Below, piece by piece: positions 43,640 through 56,228 of a DNA stretch of 64,000 bases (position 1 is the stretch's first letter; every line of letters starts with the position of its first letter). Made by a program: the position numbers and the translations under genes. The stretch spans positions 44,595,302 to 44,659,301 of the forward strand of contig CM046838.1 of the NCBI GenBank assembly GCA_025618425.1, given 5' to 3'. This DNA comes from Heliocidaris tuberculata (taxonomy: Eukaryota; Echinodermata; Echinoidea; Camarodonta; Echinometridae). Below the pieces are notes generated by a model. It was not told the origin of the DNA. It worked only from the letters and a program-made list of their open reading frames with translations, and did no database searches.

Positions 43640-44760
43640 GAGAGAAAAAAAAAAGTATTAGCTGTATTAGCAAGAGAAGTAATAAATGCCATTTTTTACT
43701 ACTAAATGTGCCCCTTTTCCTTTCTAATAAGTGCCCTTTCCCCTTCTCATAAGCGCCCCTTTTCACCTAAATTATAAGTGCTCCTTTCCGCCTCTGATAA
43801 GAGCCCTTTCCTCTTCTTATAAGTGCCCCCTTTTACCTCTATTTCCAACTTTTTTCTCTATTTTTTTTTTTTAACAAAAAGAACCATATCTAGCTACGAA
43901 GAATCGATGCGGCTTTACAGGTACCCATATTACTACAACTACAATAAGGCAGCGGAGCTGGAGGCAAAAGGGACGCAATTCCCCCCCCCCCCCCCCAGCA
44001 AATGATTTCTCATTCCGCTTGCTCGAATGTGCCAATAATTTACACCAAGCAAGGCAGTATTTTCTGAAAATGTCCCCATAACTCGCTCGCTACGCTTGCT
44101 AGCTCTTACAGTATATAATGAAATCAAGCAGATTGCATAAAATATGTATATCGGTGTAATCCTAAAGAAAACGACAGGGTTAATGTACAAATTAAAAGAT
44201 CATTCGACATTCCCCCAATTAAATTTGCTGTTGTCATTTTTATTATGCATGTACATCGCTGTAAATAATGTATAACTCAAGGACTTAAGCAATAGAAAAA
44301 AAAGTCCGAAAATTTTTGCTCGCTCGCTTCGCTTTCTCGCACATGAATCGTTAGACCATTACACACAACTGCGTATCAGGGAAGCTGAAGTAGTGACCAA
44401 AGCAGCGTTTCATCAAACGGTCATAAGTACAAGTTCGCCGACATCCCATTGAAACGCCTGTATCAAAATTAACATGCGTTTCAATGGGATGTCGGCGAAC
44501 TTGCACTTATGACGGTTTGATGAAACGATGCCCAGAACCACAATAAAAAGGAAGAAGGTGATCCTTGATAATAACTATACTAATTAGACTGTAGGGTGAT
44601 ACCAATGTCACAAAATGGTCCTTTTTTCGCTTTATGTTCACCCTTTGTAGGTGCCCCTTTTCCCCAAATAAGTGCCCTTTTTTGCTGGTGCCCCACCCCC
44701 ACTTTGAAAGACGCTCCGCCACCCCTGGCCTTGATACTAAGACCCCATATATCAAAAAGA
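43640..44760 (+). repeat. Dispersed ~1-kb repeat module, copy 1
   Basis: Order of blocks: degenerate ATAAGTGCCCCTTTTCACCT units; GAATCGATGCGGCTTTA; CAGCGGAGCTGGAGGCAA; a C run; TTTCTCATTCCGCTTGCTCG; AACGACAGGGTTAATGTAC; GCTCGCTCGCTTCGCTTTCT; and CCCCACTTTGAAAGACGCTC. The same order is at 57290-58140 and, inverted, at 51080-52000. A 123-bp hairpin interrupts it at 44405. Probably a non-autonomous element. Confidence 0.75.
44405..44527. mobile_element. 123-bp hairpin MITE inserted in module copy 1
   Basis: CGTTTCATCAAACGGTCATA pairs with the right end, and CAAGTTCGCCGACATCCCAT with ATGGGATGTCGGCGAACTTG. It is absent from the equivalent place in the copy at 57960-57985, which shows insertion. 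The flanks are too changed to define a target duplication. Confidence 0.8.
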
Positions 44761-45866
44761 GCCACTGGCTGGCATCAAGTCTTGGGTTGTGCCCTAAGAG
44801 TCGCCCCCGTGCTCCACCTACCCCGCCCACCTCCAAGTGAGCTGAACCTGTGAATTCAATTGGTAGATGCCTATACTCAGCAAGGCATTTCAAGTAGTAG
44901 GTGGAAAGAAAATGACGGAGTGAGACCAAGTTACGGGGAAATGTCTGCCCAACGCCCATGAATATGAATTGCACAAAAAAAGTAGCTAGATTAACCAGAA
45001 TCGTAATAGTGGAGCAGCATATCGTGATAGCGTCCAAAGATTGGGGGGGGGGGGGGGGGGGGGGGGTAAGGGGCCTTCCGCGGGCGCAGCATACTCCATA
45101 TAGGCATCCAGTGACCATTCATTATACACGGATTCTAACATTACCGGTATGTACAACCTGACTTCCTCTAATACTGCACATTTCTTACTGATCCAGTCGA
45201 TTCCCCCGTCCTATTTTTTTTTTTGGGGGGGGGCGGTGGGAGTGGCCATTCTATGGCGTTTGGTAGGCACTTAAAATGACTTGTGGTATAGGAATGTCAT
45301 AAACAGTGGCTTATCTAGGGAATTATGGTGCCCGGGACAAACTATAAAACTGCCCCCCCCCCCCCCCGATTAAAAAACAAAACAAAACTGATATTAACTT
45401 CAAAGACTTTGTGGAAATTAATTTGATGCCGTTATTGGATAGAGGGGTCGGGCTACACGCACAGCGGAATGTTAATTCTTGGCCAAACCTGCGCACTCTT
45501 TGTCAGAAAATCATGGATGAAAGGGTCACTCTATGAGATGTCGAAAGAAGTTTTCCTCACCAACCAGCCTAATTTGAAATATATAAAATAAATTTCGAAG
45601 GGCGCAGGAGCGTCACCAGAGCGGGCTGTGACTTTTCATTTTCCTTAAATTTCTCTTTGCAAATTTAGAAGATTGAAAATACAAAAGCTCCCTACAGTGC
45701 GAAGGGACTTCGATATCTTATTTAAAGGGGTAAAGGCGAGGGGCAAGTTGCCCCCTTGAAAATTCTAGAAATAATAGGAACTTTCGGTGAAGTGAGGAAA
45801 TTATGTCATTATAGTGAATAATCATCCAGTTAGTCTTTTAAAAGTTTGGATAAGCTATAGTTATGC
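44761..45866. other. No gene; G24 and other homopolymers
   Basis: 45043-45066 is 24 G. A GGGGGGGCGGTGGG tract is near 45223, and a C run at 45354-45367. The rest is unremarkable AT-rich DNA. Confidence 0.4.
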
Positions 45867-46031
45867 AGGGGCCGCGATGCATTTTTCAAAGTGGGGGGGG
45901 GGGGGGCTGATTTGATTTCACTTGAATAATGACAATCTCGCACCTTTTTTCGGGGAATTCATGAAACAAGTCTACTCAAAAAAGTGTGGGGGCTGCAGAC
46001 CCCCAGCCCCCCCCCCCGTTCCGTGGGCCAT
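45867..46031. mobile_element. G/C-homopolymer MITE, copy 2
   Basis: CAGGGGCCGCGATGC, G run, GATTTGATTTCACTTGAATA, CTACTCAAAAAAGTG, C run and CCGTGGGCCATG lie in the same order as at 27502-27688. Confidence 0.7.
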
Positions 46032-47549
46032 GCTATGGGATACACTCCTCCAACACAACTCGCCACTCCTGTGCTCCACTTCATTGCAACGGAAGCCCAC
46101 AAGGGCCCCCTCCGGGTCCTCCCCCGCTCTACATCTTTCTATAACCACGCCTAATATATATAACCCTTCCTCCCACATCCATCCCGGATGTATATATTGC
46201 ATTGTCTTATCCTCTGATTTTCTTTTTAAAGGCCCTCTCATATAATGACACACATCAGGGATTTCAAAAATATAATTTTTCAGGGTTGGAGGAGAACCCC
46301 CCTTCTACATCCACACCTATTATATATGCAGTTTTCTACTATCAGTTTTCTTTCCAAACTAGTAAAATTCGTGCATCATTTACCTCTCTTGGGTTATAAC
46401 AAATGACATTGTAAAGCGCAATGAAGTATTCACGGAATACACTATATAACTGAAACATATTCTTATTATTGTTATTTTCATTATTATTATTATTTTTTCT
46501 TTTTTAAAAATTATTATTGTTATTATTATTATTATTATTATTATAATTTCTAATCTCAAAAAATTCGTGGGAGGTGAGAGATGAATCTAAGACAAGGACA
46601 ATTACCCCCGCCGGAAAGTTACCCCCTAGCGCATTTAGCCCTAGGTATCCCAACGACAGCCTCCCTCCTCTCCACGCCCTCCCCTCCCAAGGGGGCTGGG
46701 GGCACAATACCCCCCACATTTTCAAGTAGGTTCAGCCTTTTATTGTCTGATAAGTTACTGTTTTGTTTATAAGTACCCTCCCCCTTTCCCCCTCTTATAA
46801 ATGCCCCTTATCACTTCCAATGAGCTAAGCCCACTTCCTCTTTTTATAATGCCCCCATCCCGCCATTGCGCAATTTTAAAATCCCAGTGCCGTCACTGAA
46901 CACTGAATTTCATACTGAAAAGTGAAAATTCAGATACATTTATACATTTTTCTTTCTTACATTGTTTTAAAAATGTTAAAGAAAGGAGGAAAACTAAAAT
47001 AACAGACCAATAAAAGTTTGAGTAAAATCTGATTAGAAATGAGAATGTTATGAATTTTTCAAAGTTGTAATCACTCAAACACAATTTGGCAACCGACTCC
47101 GTGACGTTTCTTGTGAGGTCCCATCCCATTTGCCCTGCAGTACTAAAAAAATAAATTTTCTGCTTTTATGCAAATCAACTAAATACCAGGGTGAAATTCC
47201 TTTTATATGTAGCTATTTGCGAGCGACTACAAAAAAATTTGACCTCTATGTTTGATTAAAAGTGTTTTTTTTTACAGGTCTACATGACTGTTCTTTACAA
47301 TAATGCATAAGCTATTGATTTGTTTGTTTCAAGTTAATATCATAGTTTATCTCAGTGAATAATATACAAGGACTTTCAAATTAGCTCTCAGACTGTTGGG
47401 CTCGACATTTGCCCAGGCCTGTCATATAAGCCGAGGGAAGGGGGGGGGGGGTGGGGTGGGGGGGGGGCAGAGAATGGGGATTTGTAGTTCCGTGGCTTCG
47501 CTCCCTTGCAGATTAATATAAATGCAGTGTTTTTCCACTTAACTAACAC
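46032..47549. repeat. Decayed repeats: LINE-like tail, ATT microsatellite, TTAA-MITE fragment
   Basis: 46390-46500 has a TAAAGCGC...ACTATATAACTGAAACA tail like LINE/SINE 3' ends, followed by (ATT)n at 46505-46548. ATAAGTGCC-type units are at 46770-46850. 46965-47210 carries TTAA-MITE blocks (CACAATTTGGCAACCGACTC). G runs lie at 47440-47466. No gene. Confidence 0.45.
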
Positions 47550-47726
47550 GATAAAAACTACCTTCGAAAAATAAACTCTAGGGCAATTTCAAAGGCCTAT
47601 TGTACTGCCCATAGAAATCAGGTTCGGATTACGTAATACGTCATTGTATTGTTAGCACATTTCTAAAGGTGATAGACAGGGCTATTGAAATTGTCCTGAG
47701 TTTATTTTTCGAAAGTAGTTTTTATC
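47550..47726. mobile_element. Hairpin MITE (GATAAAAACTACCTTCGAAA ends)
   Basis: GATAAAAACTACCTTCGAAA pairs with TTTCGAAAGTAGTTTTTATC, and AGGGCAATTTCAAAGGCC with GGCTATTGAAATTGTCCT. About 177 bp, non-coding. Confidence 0.8.
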
Positions 47727-49918
47727 TTTTGACAAACATGGCACAATATAAATGGTCACTATTTACAAATCCCGTATACTACAAGGCCCAAAATAAAATG
47801 GGTAACACTGTCTTTCCGCCCACTCGCAAGGAAAAATGATGTGACATAAATTATTTTACAGTAAAAAAATGGAAAATATTTATATTTTCTAGTGCTCTAA
47901 TTTTTTGTTTCTTACTCGGTCTCTTCACCATTCCCTCGCATATTAATGAGGTAGTGTTTCTAAAGACTGTTCTGTAGAAACGCAGTTTAAGTCAAGGCCT
48001 CGGAAGTAAGGGGCGGGCTATACTCAATTTGCCCCCGCCCATAGCGAGACAAGAACCTATATTGCACTTAATAATTTGCAGTAAGCAATGAATAAGCTTT
48101 CCATAGTGGTAAAAAGTACGAAATTTTATGGAGTTCAACAGCCCAAAATATCAATAATCTTACTAGGTAGCTATAAGCCCCTCTTATTTTCCGGTATGTC
48201 TTCGGGCGGCCGCGTGGGGCTGGGGGGGGGGGGCACTTTCCTCTTTTATTGGTCCCCCCCCCCCTCCATGACAATAAATTTTGCTGTATCACGATAAAAA
48301 AAAATTAGTGCTCTAAAATAAAGAGGCAAAATTTCACCATACCAAAACCAAAATTTTCTCACAAATCATGGTCCCCACGCTCCGTTACATAATATACTGG
48401 TGATGAAACAGCACTGGAAACCGTGCCTATGTTGATAGAATCCCGGTGGAGTAAAAGGGAGGGGGGCAGAAGTTTAACTCTATCAGTTAGTGGGCTACAA
48501 AATAGTTTTGCCCCTCCCAAACACACACACAAAACCATAATTTTGCAGTATGGCAACATTTTTTTTTTCAATAGATGAAGTACTTATCATCGCGTACTAT
48601 AGAAACTCAATCTACATGCGAGACCACGATTTTGTGGGACAGAGGCTCGATCTCTTCTATATAAAAAGGGGTAGGGGAGAAGAAGGATCGATGCTGATGA
48701 TGATTTAAACATCAATTGAGTGAACATAATATGTACATTACCATGGCGGGGGAACCGGGGTTCGGCAAGGGGCTCGATGGGCCCTCTGCCGATTTCCGAA
48801 ATCAAGCAAAGTGTCCTTGCTTTGAAAAAAAAAATCTCCTGAGTGAACAAATGCCCCTCCTGTCAATTGCCAATCCTGTGATAAAATTGTCCTTTATTTA
48901 TCTGATTTAGACTGCTGCACTGAGAAAATGATCTCTCTTAATTTATAATATAATAATTATAATTATAATTATAATTTGCGTGTGTTCTTGTTCCATCCCA
49001 GCAACAGTCACATCCCCGCCCCCCCCCCCCGCCCCCTCCCTGTATAACGTACGAACGTTCAGTCTTTAAAAAAATAATTGTTTTATCGAATACATTGAAT
49101 TTATCAACAGTCTTTTCACTAACGCCTTTGCGACTAGAATATCCATTAGGCCTGTGTGACATTGACAGCCGATACACCCCCAGCCTTAGTATAGGCCCTA
49201 TGACGAAATTTAGTGGAATCTAGCTCTGCCTCCACATGGATTACAAATCTTCTATGCTTTTTCAAAGTTCAAGTATATAATGCCAAGGAGTGTAACAACC
49301 CATGAAGAAGATTTTTTTTCTTTGTTAAGAAAACAAACCGTTTGTTATTTTACACTAGTTTTTTTTTTCTTCTTCTTCTTCTTCTTCTTCTTCTTTTTTT
49401 TTTTTTTTTTTTTTTTTTTGGAGGGGGAGGGGGTTCACATTTTTTCGTTGGGGAAGGGGGGGGGGGAGGAGGACGAGTATGTCTCGTTTCAATGGTTATA
49501 GCAGATAACTCCTTGGTTATAGCATGGGGATGTATTAATGTAACTAAGATTCCCTGGTTATAGCAATTAAGGATAGGCAAGCCATCTCCCCATTCATGTA
49601 TTAGTACCCTTATGCACTGGATATCAGCTGGTTAACCCTTGGGTAAACAGGCGGCCTTCCAGTGGTCATGACGAGTCCACAAGAGGTCATGACCCTTAAT
49701 TGCACAACAGATGGAGGATAAGAGCGTGAATAGTGTCCATGTAGTAGAAGTTTGTATACTTTGCATGCACTATATAGCTTTGACTATATATAGTAAACAT
49801 GAGCTGTACATGTGGGGAGTTCTCACTTGTTTTTCTTTCCTCCGCTCATTACATGGTATTTATGGATAAACTTTATACATTAATTTCATCATGACAAATT
49901 TTTGTGACAATAATAAAA

Positions 49919-49961
<43 letters not shown>

Positions 49962-50274
49962 TAATAATAATAATGACAATGATGAAGATGATAATTATGA
50001 TAGTAATAACAACGATCATAATAATAAAATAAAAATGAGTAGTAGTAGTAGTAATGACAATAATAAACCAACTCTGCACGGTTTATACTTTACTTTGATT
50101 TTTGTTAGTTTGCTAAAAAGAGTGTAGGCCTACTACTACTACTCTAAAAATTTATAGGACGAATTAATAATCAGTCACCAACAGAAATATATTGAACACC
50201 CTGAGCCCCTGCCAAGCCCTATACTTCCCTTATTGAACAATATTATTAACGTACATGGTTTGCTTTATTGACAA

Positions 50275-50276
<2 letters not shown>
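47727..50276. repeat. Low-complexity-rich DNA without a gene
   Basis: G/C runs at 48221-48230, 48256-48266, 49017-49030 and 49459-49468. (CTT)n plus T-run at 49370-49419. (AAT)n at 49919-49962. Block GTGCTCTAAAATAAAGAGGC (48308), related to 41637. Runs of Asn, Ile or Phe in its frames come from these microsatellites. Confidence 0.5.
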
Positions 50277-50309
<33 letters not shown>

Positions 50310-50655
50310 TGGAAATAGACTAACTCTTAGCTGACGTCACGTAACGACCAGAGTACACGTAATTGTATAGACGTCACGTAGTGACTAGTCAAGGTACACG
50401 TTACCTAAATGACAAAGCACACGTTACATTAACTGACGCTTCTGAACCCTTTGGCCACCTATGGCCGGAGGGGTCAGTAACGTCTGTAAAAGTAAAGTAC
50501 ACGTACCCTTAAACACACGTGACGTGATGACCAAAAACAGTACGCGTACTGAATACTGGCTTCTGATTGGTCAATATAGGTACGTGTATCGAAAATCAAG
50601 TACGCGTGGTGAGTAGACGTAAGTAGACCCCGATGGCTTGCCATAGATATCCATA
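50277..50655 (+). repeat. ACGT-rich repeat, copy 2 (inverted relative to copy 1)
   Basis: Starts with about 30 A, then TCCTGGAAATAGAC, many GACGTCACGTA / TACACGTTAC units, and ends CCCCGATGGCTTGCCATAGATATCC, the complement of copy 1's beginning. The inserted CTGACCCCTCCGGCC-like text near 50450 is absent from copy 1. Confidence 0.75.
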
Positions 50656-50679
50656 AACAGCTTTCGCTCCTTGAATCTG

Positions 50680-52260
50680 GCGACCACAAGTTCAGGGTAG
50701 AGGATAGTTCCTACAACTCGCAGTTACCTTTCAATTTGACGTCATAGAAATGAATATGTATAAGCTTGCGAAGGCAATGTACATAGTCTTGGTTCAAGTT
50801 AGAACACCAATAGGTCAGAGGAGTGTCGGGCGGCTTGTTAGAGCAGTCAATAATAGCACGTTCGAAGTGGGGAGGGGGAGGTGAAGGGAGAGGTTGGGGG
50901 GGGGGGCATGCAGAGCCGACGTCCAGGCCCATTTGGGATAGATTTTTGCTTCCCTCATTGGCAGGGGAGTCTGATGGGGGGGGGGGGGGGGGGGACAATG
51001 AAGGTGGAAAAACGCTGTTAAACTTATACAACCTGTTTAATATTTAAACAAATTGTTTAATGCTGTGAACTGTACAACGGGGTGTTCATTTCATATTGTA
51101 AACAACTGTTTACATTTTTTAAACAGCGTTTTCTCTGTGTAGTGATTCATGATTTCTGAACTCTTCTTAATTACCAGCTTCTCCATGGTTACATGAAGCA
51201 GGCAGGGGCGGCGCACCAGCATAAGGGTATCTACAAGGGAGAATTTTGTGACATTGGTATTACCCGACAGTCTAATTAACATGATTAATACATTATCAAG
51301 TATCATCTTCTTCCTTTTTATTGTGGTTGTTGACACTGTTTCAGCTTCCCTAATTAGCAGTTGTGTGTGATGGTCTAATGATCCATGTGCAAGCGAGCGA
51401 AGCGAACGTGCAAAAATTTCCAGACTTTTTTTCTAAGTGTCCTTGAAGTCCTTGGTTTTTGCATTATTTGCAGCTATATATTAAAAATGACAAGTTCAGC
51501 AAATCAATTTGGGTGGATGTCGAATGATCTTTTAATTCGTACATTAACCCTGTCGTTTTCTTTCTAAAGGATTACATCGATATCAACATACTTTATGGGA
51601 TATGCTTGCCATTGCTTGATTTCATTATGTATATTATAAGACCTAGCGAGCATAGCGGGAAAATTTTCAGAAAATGTTCCCCTTACTGGGTGTAAATTAT
51701 GGGCCCATTTGAGCGAGCGGAATGAGAAATCCTTCGCTTGGGGGGGGGGGGGGGTAGGCGTTATGCCCTTCTTGCCTCCAGCTCCACTGCCTTACATTGT
51801 AGTTACAGTAATATGGGTACCTGTTACTAAAGCCGCATCGATTCTTTGAAGCTATTATATATGGCTCTTTTTGTAAGAAACAGTGGGAAATATAGGTAAA
51901 ATGGGGCACTTATCAGAAGGGGAACGGGCACATATTAGAAAAGAAGGGGCACTTTTAGTAGTAAAAAAGGGCACTTACCAGGGAGAAAGGGGGCATTTTC
52001 AGAAATAAAAATGGCACCCTAAACACACATCCGTGTTTACATTTTTTTTGTTAGCATGATGGATTTCAATTTGTATTACATATATTCGTCAGGACCGATC
52101 AGTCTGTAAGTAATACAGATCTCTTGTTTTCTGATATCTGATTCTTGTGATATAGAATAAATATATTTTAATGAAAAAATCAATCAAAAAAGAAGCTTCA
52201 AGCCTCTTTGTTTTTTTAAGGGAATCTGCAGTCTTCGGTACTGAACGGTTATAATTATGT
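50680..52260 (-). repeat. Left arm of a large inverted duplication (module copy 2)
   Basis: Blocks in order: AACTCGCAGTTACCTTTCAA, TCTTGGTTCAAGTTAGAACA, a G run, CACAAAATTC-type text, GCAAGCGAGCGAAGCGAACG, GACAGGGTTAATG complement, GGAGCTGGAGGCAA complement, ATAAGTGCCC complement, AGAAGCTTCAAGCCTC and GGTACTGAACGGT. All recur in reverse order at 56460-58540. Confidence 0.8.
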
Positions 52261-54599
52261 AATCATTCACCCTTTTTAAAAAGTGTTTACGAAATGCACA
52301 TATACAATGATTAGGCCTCTTGATATGCAGTAGTTTCGTTATTTAAATGACGAGTGCAAACTTTTGAAAATGTTGCCCAATTTTGCCATGTTGACAGTAA
52401 CAACTTAGTCATAATTATGTTGACGCGTGGCAAGGCGCCTCAACAACAACCCCCCTCCCCATCCCCCTTTCTTTACTCTGATCTCTTATTCAGGCTAAAA
52501 TTTTAAGCATATTGGCTAACTATAAAAGGTACATAGACTCATAGAAAAGTGTAAAGAAGTATTGACAAGTTTAAATGTAACGAATAACATAAAATATTCT
52601 GAGTAAGTTTGACATTTATAAAAATAAGTGGGCCTAAGGGGGAGTCGGTAGCCTCACGATTTTCGATTTTGGCACTGATGCAGATACTATAACCACCGAG
52701 GACCCTAAATTTCATTATCATATTACGCCCTATGAATTATTTTTGTAGGGGGGATGGACTGGAACCGGGGGGGGGGGGGGGATGCTTCACAGTACCTCTG
52801 CGAGGCACACCCCCCCCCCCCTATTTAAATTTCCCCTTATAATGATTCCTGCTAAGTGTGTTAGAATTTCTTTCAAGGCAAAACTATGAAGAAAAATGGT
52901 CTTCAGGACACTGCTCGCAAGCTGTCCTCGGGGACATGCCGGGCCTATATTGGAATAACTTTATATCCCCATCCCCTGCAGAATGATTGCTGCCAAGTTT
53001 TAGTCAAGTTTCTCTAATTAACAAAACAGAAGTTACTCTAAGTTTGCTGAAGGCCCACTTCGAACTGTTACCCCTTTATATAATGAGAGAAATTTAAAAA
53101 AATTGAGATTTGTCATAAACAACTTTCATTCCTCAATCACAAAGATATCTTTTTATATAATGCAATATGGATGAAGCACTTCTCGTTACAGAAAGGAAGA
53201 TATATATTTTTTTTAATTAGACAATTATAATGTTTGTTTGTTGTTGTTTTTTTACTTTGAGGGCGCTACGCCTGAGCCCATGAATGATCTTCACCGCGGG
53301 ATGAAACATTTTGTTTACAAAAATTAATACATGTACATGTATTTTGTTTTGCATTCTTTGATGTGACTTTCTTCAGTAAAAGTAGTTTTTCACCTTTGAA
53401 ATTACTAATATATTATTGCTACTGATGATCCCCCTCATACTAGCGCGTTCACTGCTTCTGAAGTAGAATATGGCCTGTTCGAACGCGATAGTTTGAGGTT
53501 ATATAAAAGAACAATTAAGGAGATAAATAAGGAAAAGATGGAGGGAGAGAGAGAGAAAGGCAAATGAAAAGAGAGGGTGAGGAGAGAGAGAGAGAAAGAG
53601 AGATGGAGAGAAAGAGAGAGAGATATTCACAATAGATAGTTATGGCTCAATGTATTTTTTATGACGATCTTGTGATTTTGATCCTTTCGGGAAATTGGAA
53701 TACCATGGCCAGAATTACACATTTTTAATTGCAGTTTGATTTTTTAGTGATTTTAGTTGGTAGATAAACATAATTAAAAATCAGATTAGTTCTTCCATAT
53801 TATGTTACAATTATGTAGTATTGGCCCCTAAAAAGAAACGAAAAAATAAAATCTCCACCAAATAATATTTCTGTCTGAAGATGTGTATTCTTGATAAAGA
53901 ACCAATAGCTTTACAAAATTAACGCAGGTTTTAGGCCTATGGAAATCGAAGTACATGTGTTACCAGAATATAAAAGACCATAATACACCAGTGAAAGAAA
54001 CAAATAGCCAAACAAATCTTCAGGCCCGTAACTAGGATTTTTGCCGGGGGGGGGGGGGTCAACATTGGAAAAAGTGGACCTTTCTGAGGGAGCGAAGCGA
54101 CCGAGTAGGGGTGTTGGGTGTTGGGGGTCAGGGAGGTGCCCCTCCAAGGGTATGGGCACGAGCGTAGTCAGAATTATTTGACAGGGGTGGGGTCAAATGT
54201 AAAGCCCTAACATATACTGTTACTGTGTATGATTCCAAATATTGCGAGCGAGCAAAGCGGGCGAGAGAAAAATAAAAATGTACTCTTAAAAGGCACAATT
54301 TTATTTCATTAGTCATCAAAAGGTGAAATGTAAAGCTATTTCTCCGGTCATCTTGTTGCCAGGAATCATTCTTATTAATAAAGTTTTTTTTTACGTAGTG
54401 GAGCCAACGGGGGAGGCACTTTGTTGTTCTTCTTTTATAGAAAGGTAACCCTAATATCTGCGCCCCATGTCGATAAGACAGTGACGTGCCCTAAAATTGT
54501 CATAACATTGAATATTCATGGACTTATTTCTATATTTCACTATTATATTCCATTACCACAGATTTCATTTGAGTCTTATCATGCTTATCGCTGCTTATA
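52261..54599. other. Spacer of the inverted duplication; no gene
   Basis: AT-rich, with G/C runs at 52770-52781, 52810-52820 and 54045-54058, a GA microsatellite at 53545-53625, and GAGCGAAGCGACCGAG at 54087 and GCGAGCGAGCAAAGCGGGCG at 54244. Confidence 0.4.
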
Positions 54600-54936
54600 T
54601 CTTTGTATGGTGTTTTAAGCAATCTATCTCCTTGTATTGTCAGGATTTCCTGTCCAATCTAACACTTTTTAAAGATCAAATTTCGTTTCATAGGCTGATA
54701 GGAATCAATAATGTTTACCTTACCTCTTTATGTTTACCTTGTACCTCATTATTTTGTTTTACGTGTGCACCAGCCAATGTGGAGAGCCTCTCGACAGAAT
54801 TTTAAAATTCTTTTAGGTGATCCCCAGGCATTGGCTGGTGCTAAATCATGTAAATCTTTATACTGTGATTCTGTTTTGTTATCTTTGTGATGTTCTCTAT
54901 GTACATATATTTGTTATTATCTTGCCTGGAAAAAAT
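54600..54936 (+). mobile_element. Probable LINE 3' end with tetranucleotide tail
   Basis: A T-rich 3'-UTR-like stretch ends TTATCTTGCCTGG and runs into (AATGAATA)/(AATA)n. LINE families of the CR1/L2 type in marine invertebrates often end this way. A small hairpin, GCACCAGCCAATG / CATTGGCTGGTGC, is at 54767-54839. No reverse-transcriptase coding remains. Confidence 0.4.
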
Positions 54937-54963
54937 GAATAAATAAATGAATGAATGAATGAA

Positions 54964-55026
<63 letters not shown>

Positions 55027-55071
55027 ATAGATAAATAAATAAATAAATAAATGAATAAATAAATAAATAAA
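54937..55071 (+). repeat. (AATA)n microsatellite
   Basis: About 33 tetranucleotide units, mostly AATA with occasional AATG and one AATAG change. Confidence 0.97.
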
Positions 55072-55279
55072 CATCCAAATGTCAGATGCCAAAGATGGTT
55101 AATAATCAAAATGTCATTCAACAGGTTCAATGGTCAATCAACTTCAACATATCTCCATTCATTTTGGTCAGATTTCATTCGAATTCGTCCGACCTGGCAA
55201 TCCGCTGCAAAATTTTATCATGAAATCCATCTTTGGGACGTCGATTTCAAGAAATGGTCATTCAAATTTGTCACATAGA

Positions 55280-56150
55280 CAAGACCTTACAACGATTTTG
55301 AATAACTCTTTGAACTCCTTCAGTCTTTGACAAAATCGATAGCAAAATGAAAAATAAATTCCGAAAATGAATGGCCAAAGACGTAAATTTACTAGGCCTT
55401 ATAAATGACTGTGCAATATTATGAAGTTGCAGGACAAAAGCAAATAAAAACGTGTTCAAATGGACTGGAAACCCTATTATCTCACATTATTTTCCACATT
55501 CCTTCCTCTCTCCCCCTTTCACGTGACCCCTTTGTGCGCCCCTCGCCTATCTAAGCCAGTGGGTATGGAAATGTAAAAAATGTTTAAACTTAAACATCAC
55601 TATTCTGATGTCACTTTGGAAAATTGTTTTTACCTTATGATTCTTTATTGTTGTTATTGTTGTTGTTCAAGCAGATTTCTGCTCGCCAGCTGGGGGGGGG
55701 GGGGGGGGAGAGGGTGCTCGAACCGTCTGAACCCCCCCCCCCCCCCCCCCCGTTACAGACCTGCTATGGACCTACTACTAACGAATTTGAATAATTCTTC
55801 GAATGACGCTTTGAAAAAAAAGGTTCGATTGCAACATGGCATAATGTACAAAAATTCGAAAATGAATGGTGAAAGACGACATTGATTAATTATAGATTAA
55901 TCTGATTAGGAAGTTACGTGACAAAATCGAAATAAAATTTATCAAAATAGACGGAAAGACCTATATTTTATCAGGTTATGTTCCATTTCCATCATCTCTC
56001 CCCGCGCTTCTTCTTCTTTTTTTTTAAATCTTATTTTTTCAAGCGGATCTCAGCTCGCCAACGGGGGGGGGGGGGGGGGGGGGGGGGGGGGTCGTTTGAA
56101 CCCCCTGAACCCCCCCCCCCTATTTACGGACCTGAGAATGTTGTCTCCCC
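55280..56150 (+). repeat. Tandem pair of ~495-bp units with G/C-run hairpins
   Basis: Blocks GAATAACTCTTTGAA, AATTCCGAAAATGAATGG, CTCACATT.TTTTCCA, CTGCTCGCCAGC, a G run, GAACC..CTGAAC and a C run recur at about 55300/55785, 55355/55857 and 55680/56050. The second unit's G run (56063-56091) is 29 G. Confidence 0.6.
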
Positions 56151-56228
56151 CTGAGAGAGATACTATTTAGAAATCATGATCCATACACATAACAAAGTCA
56201 ATATTAGACGTTTAGAAATACATGGTAT

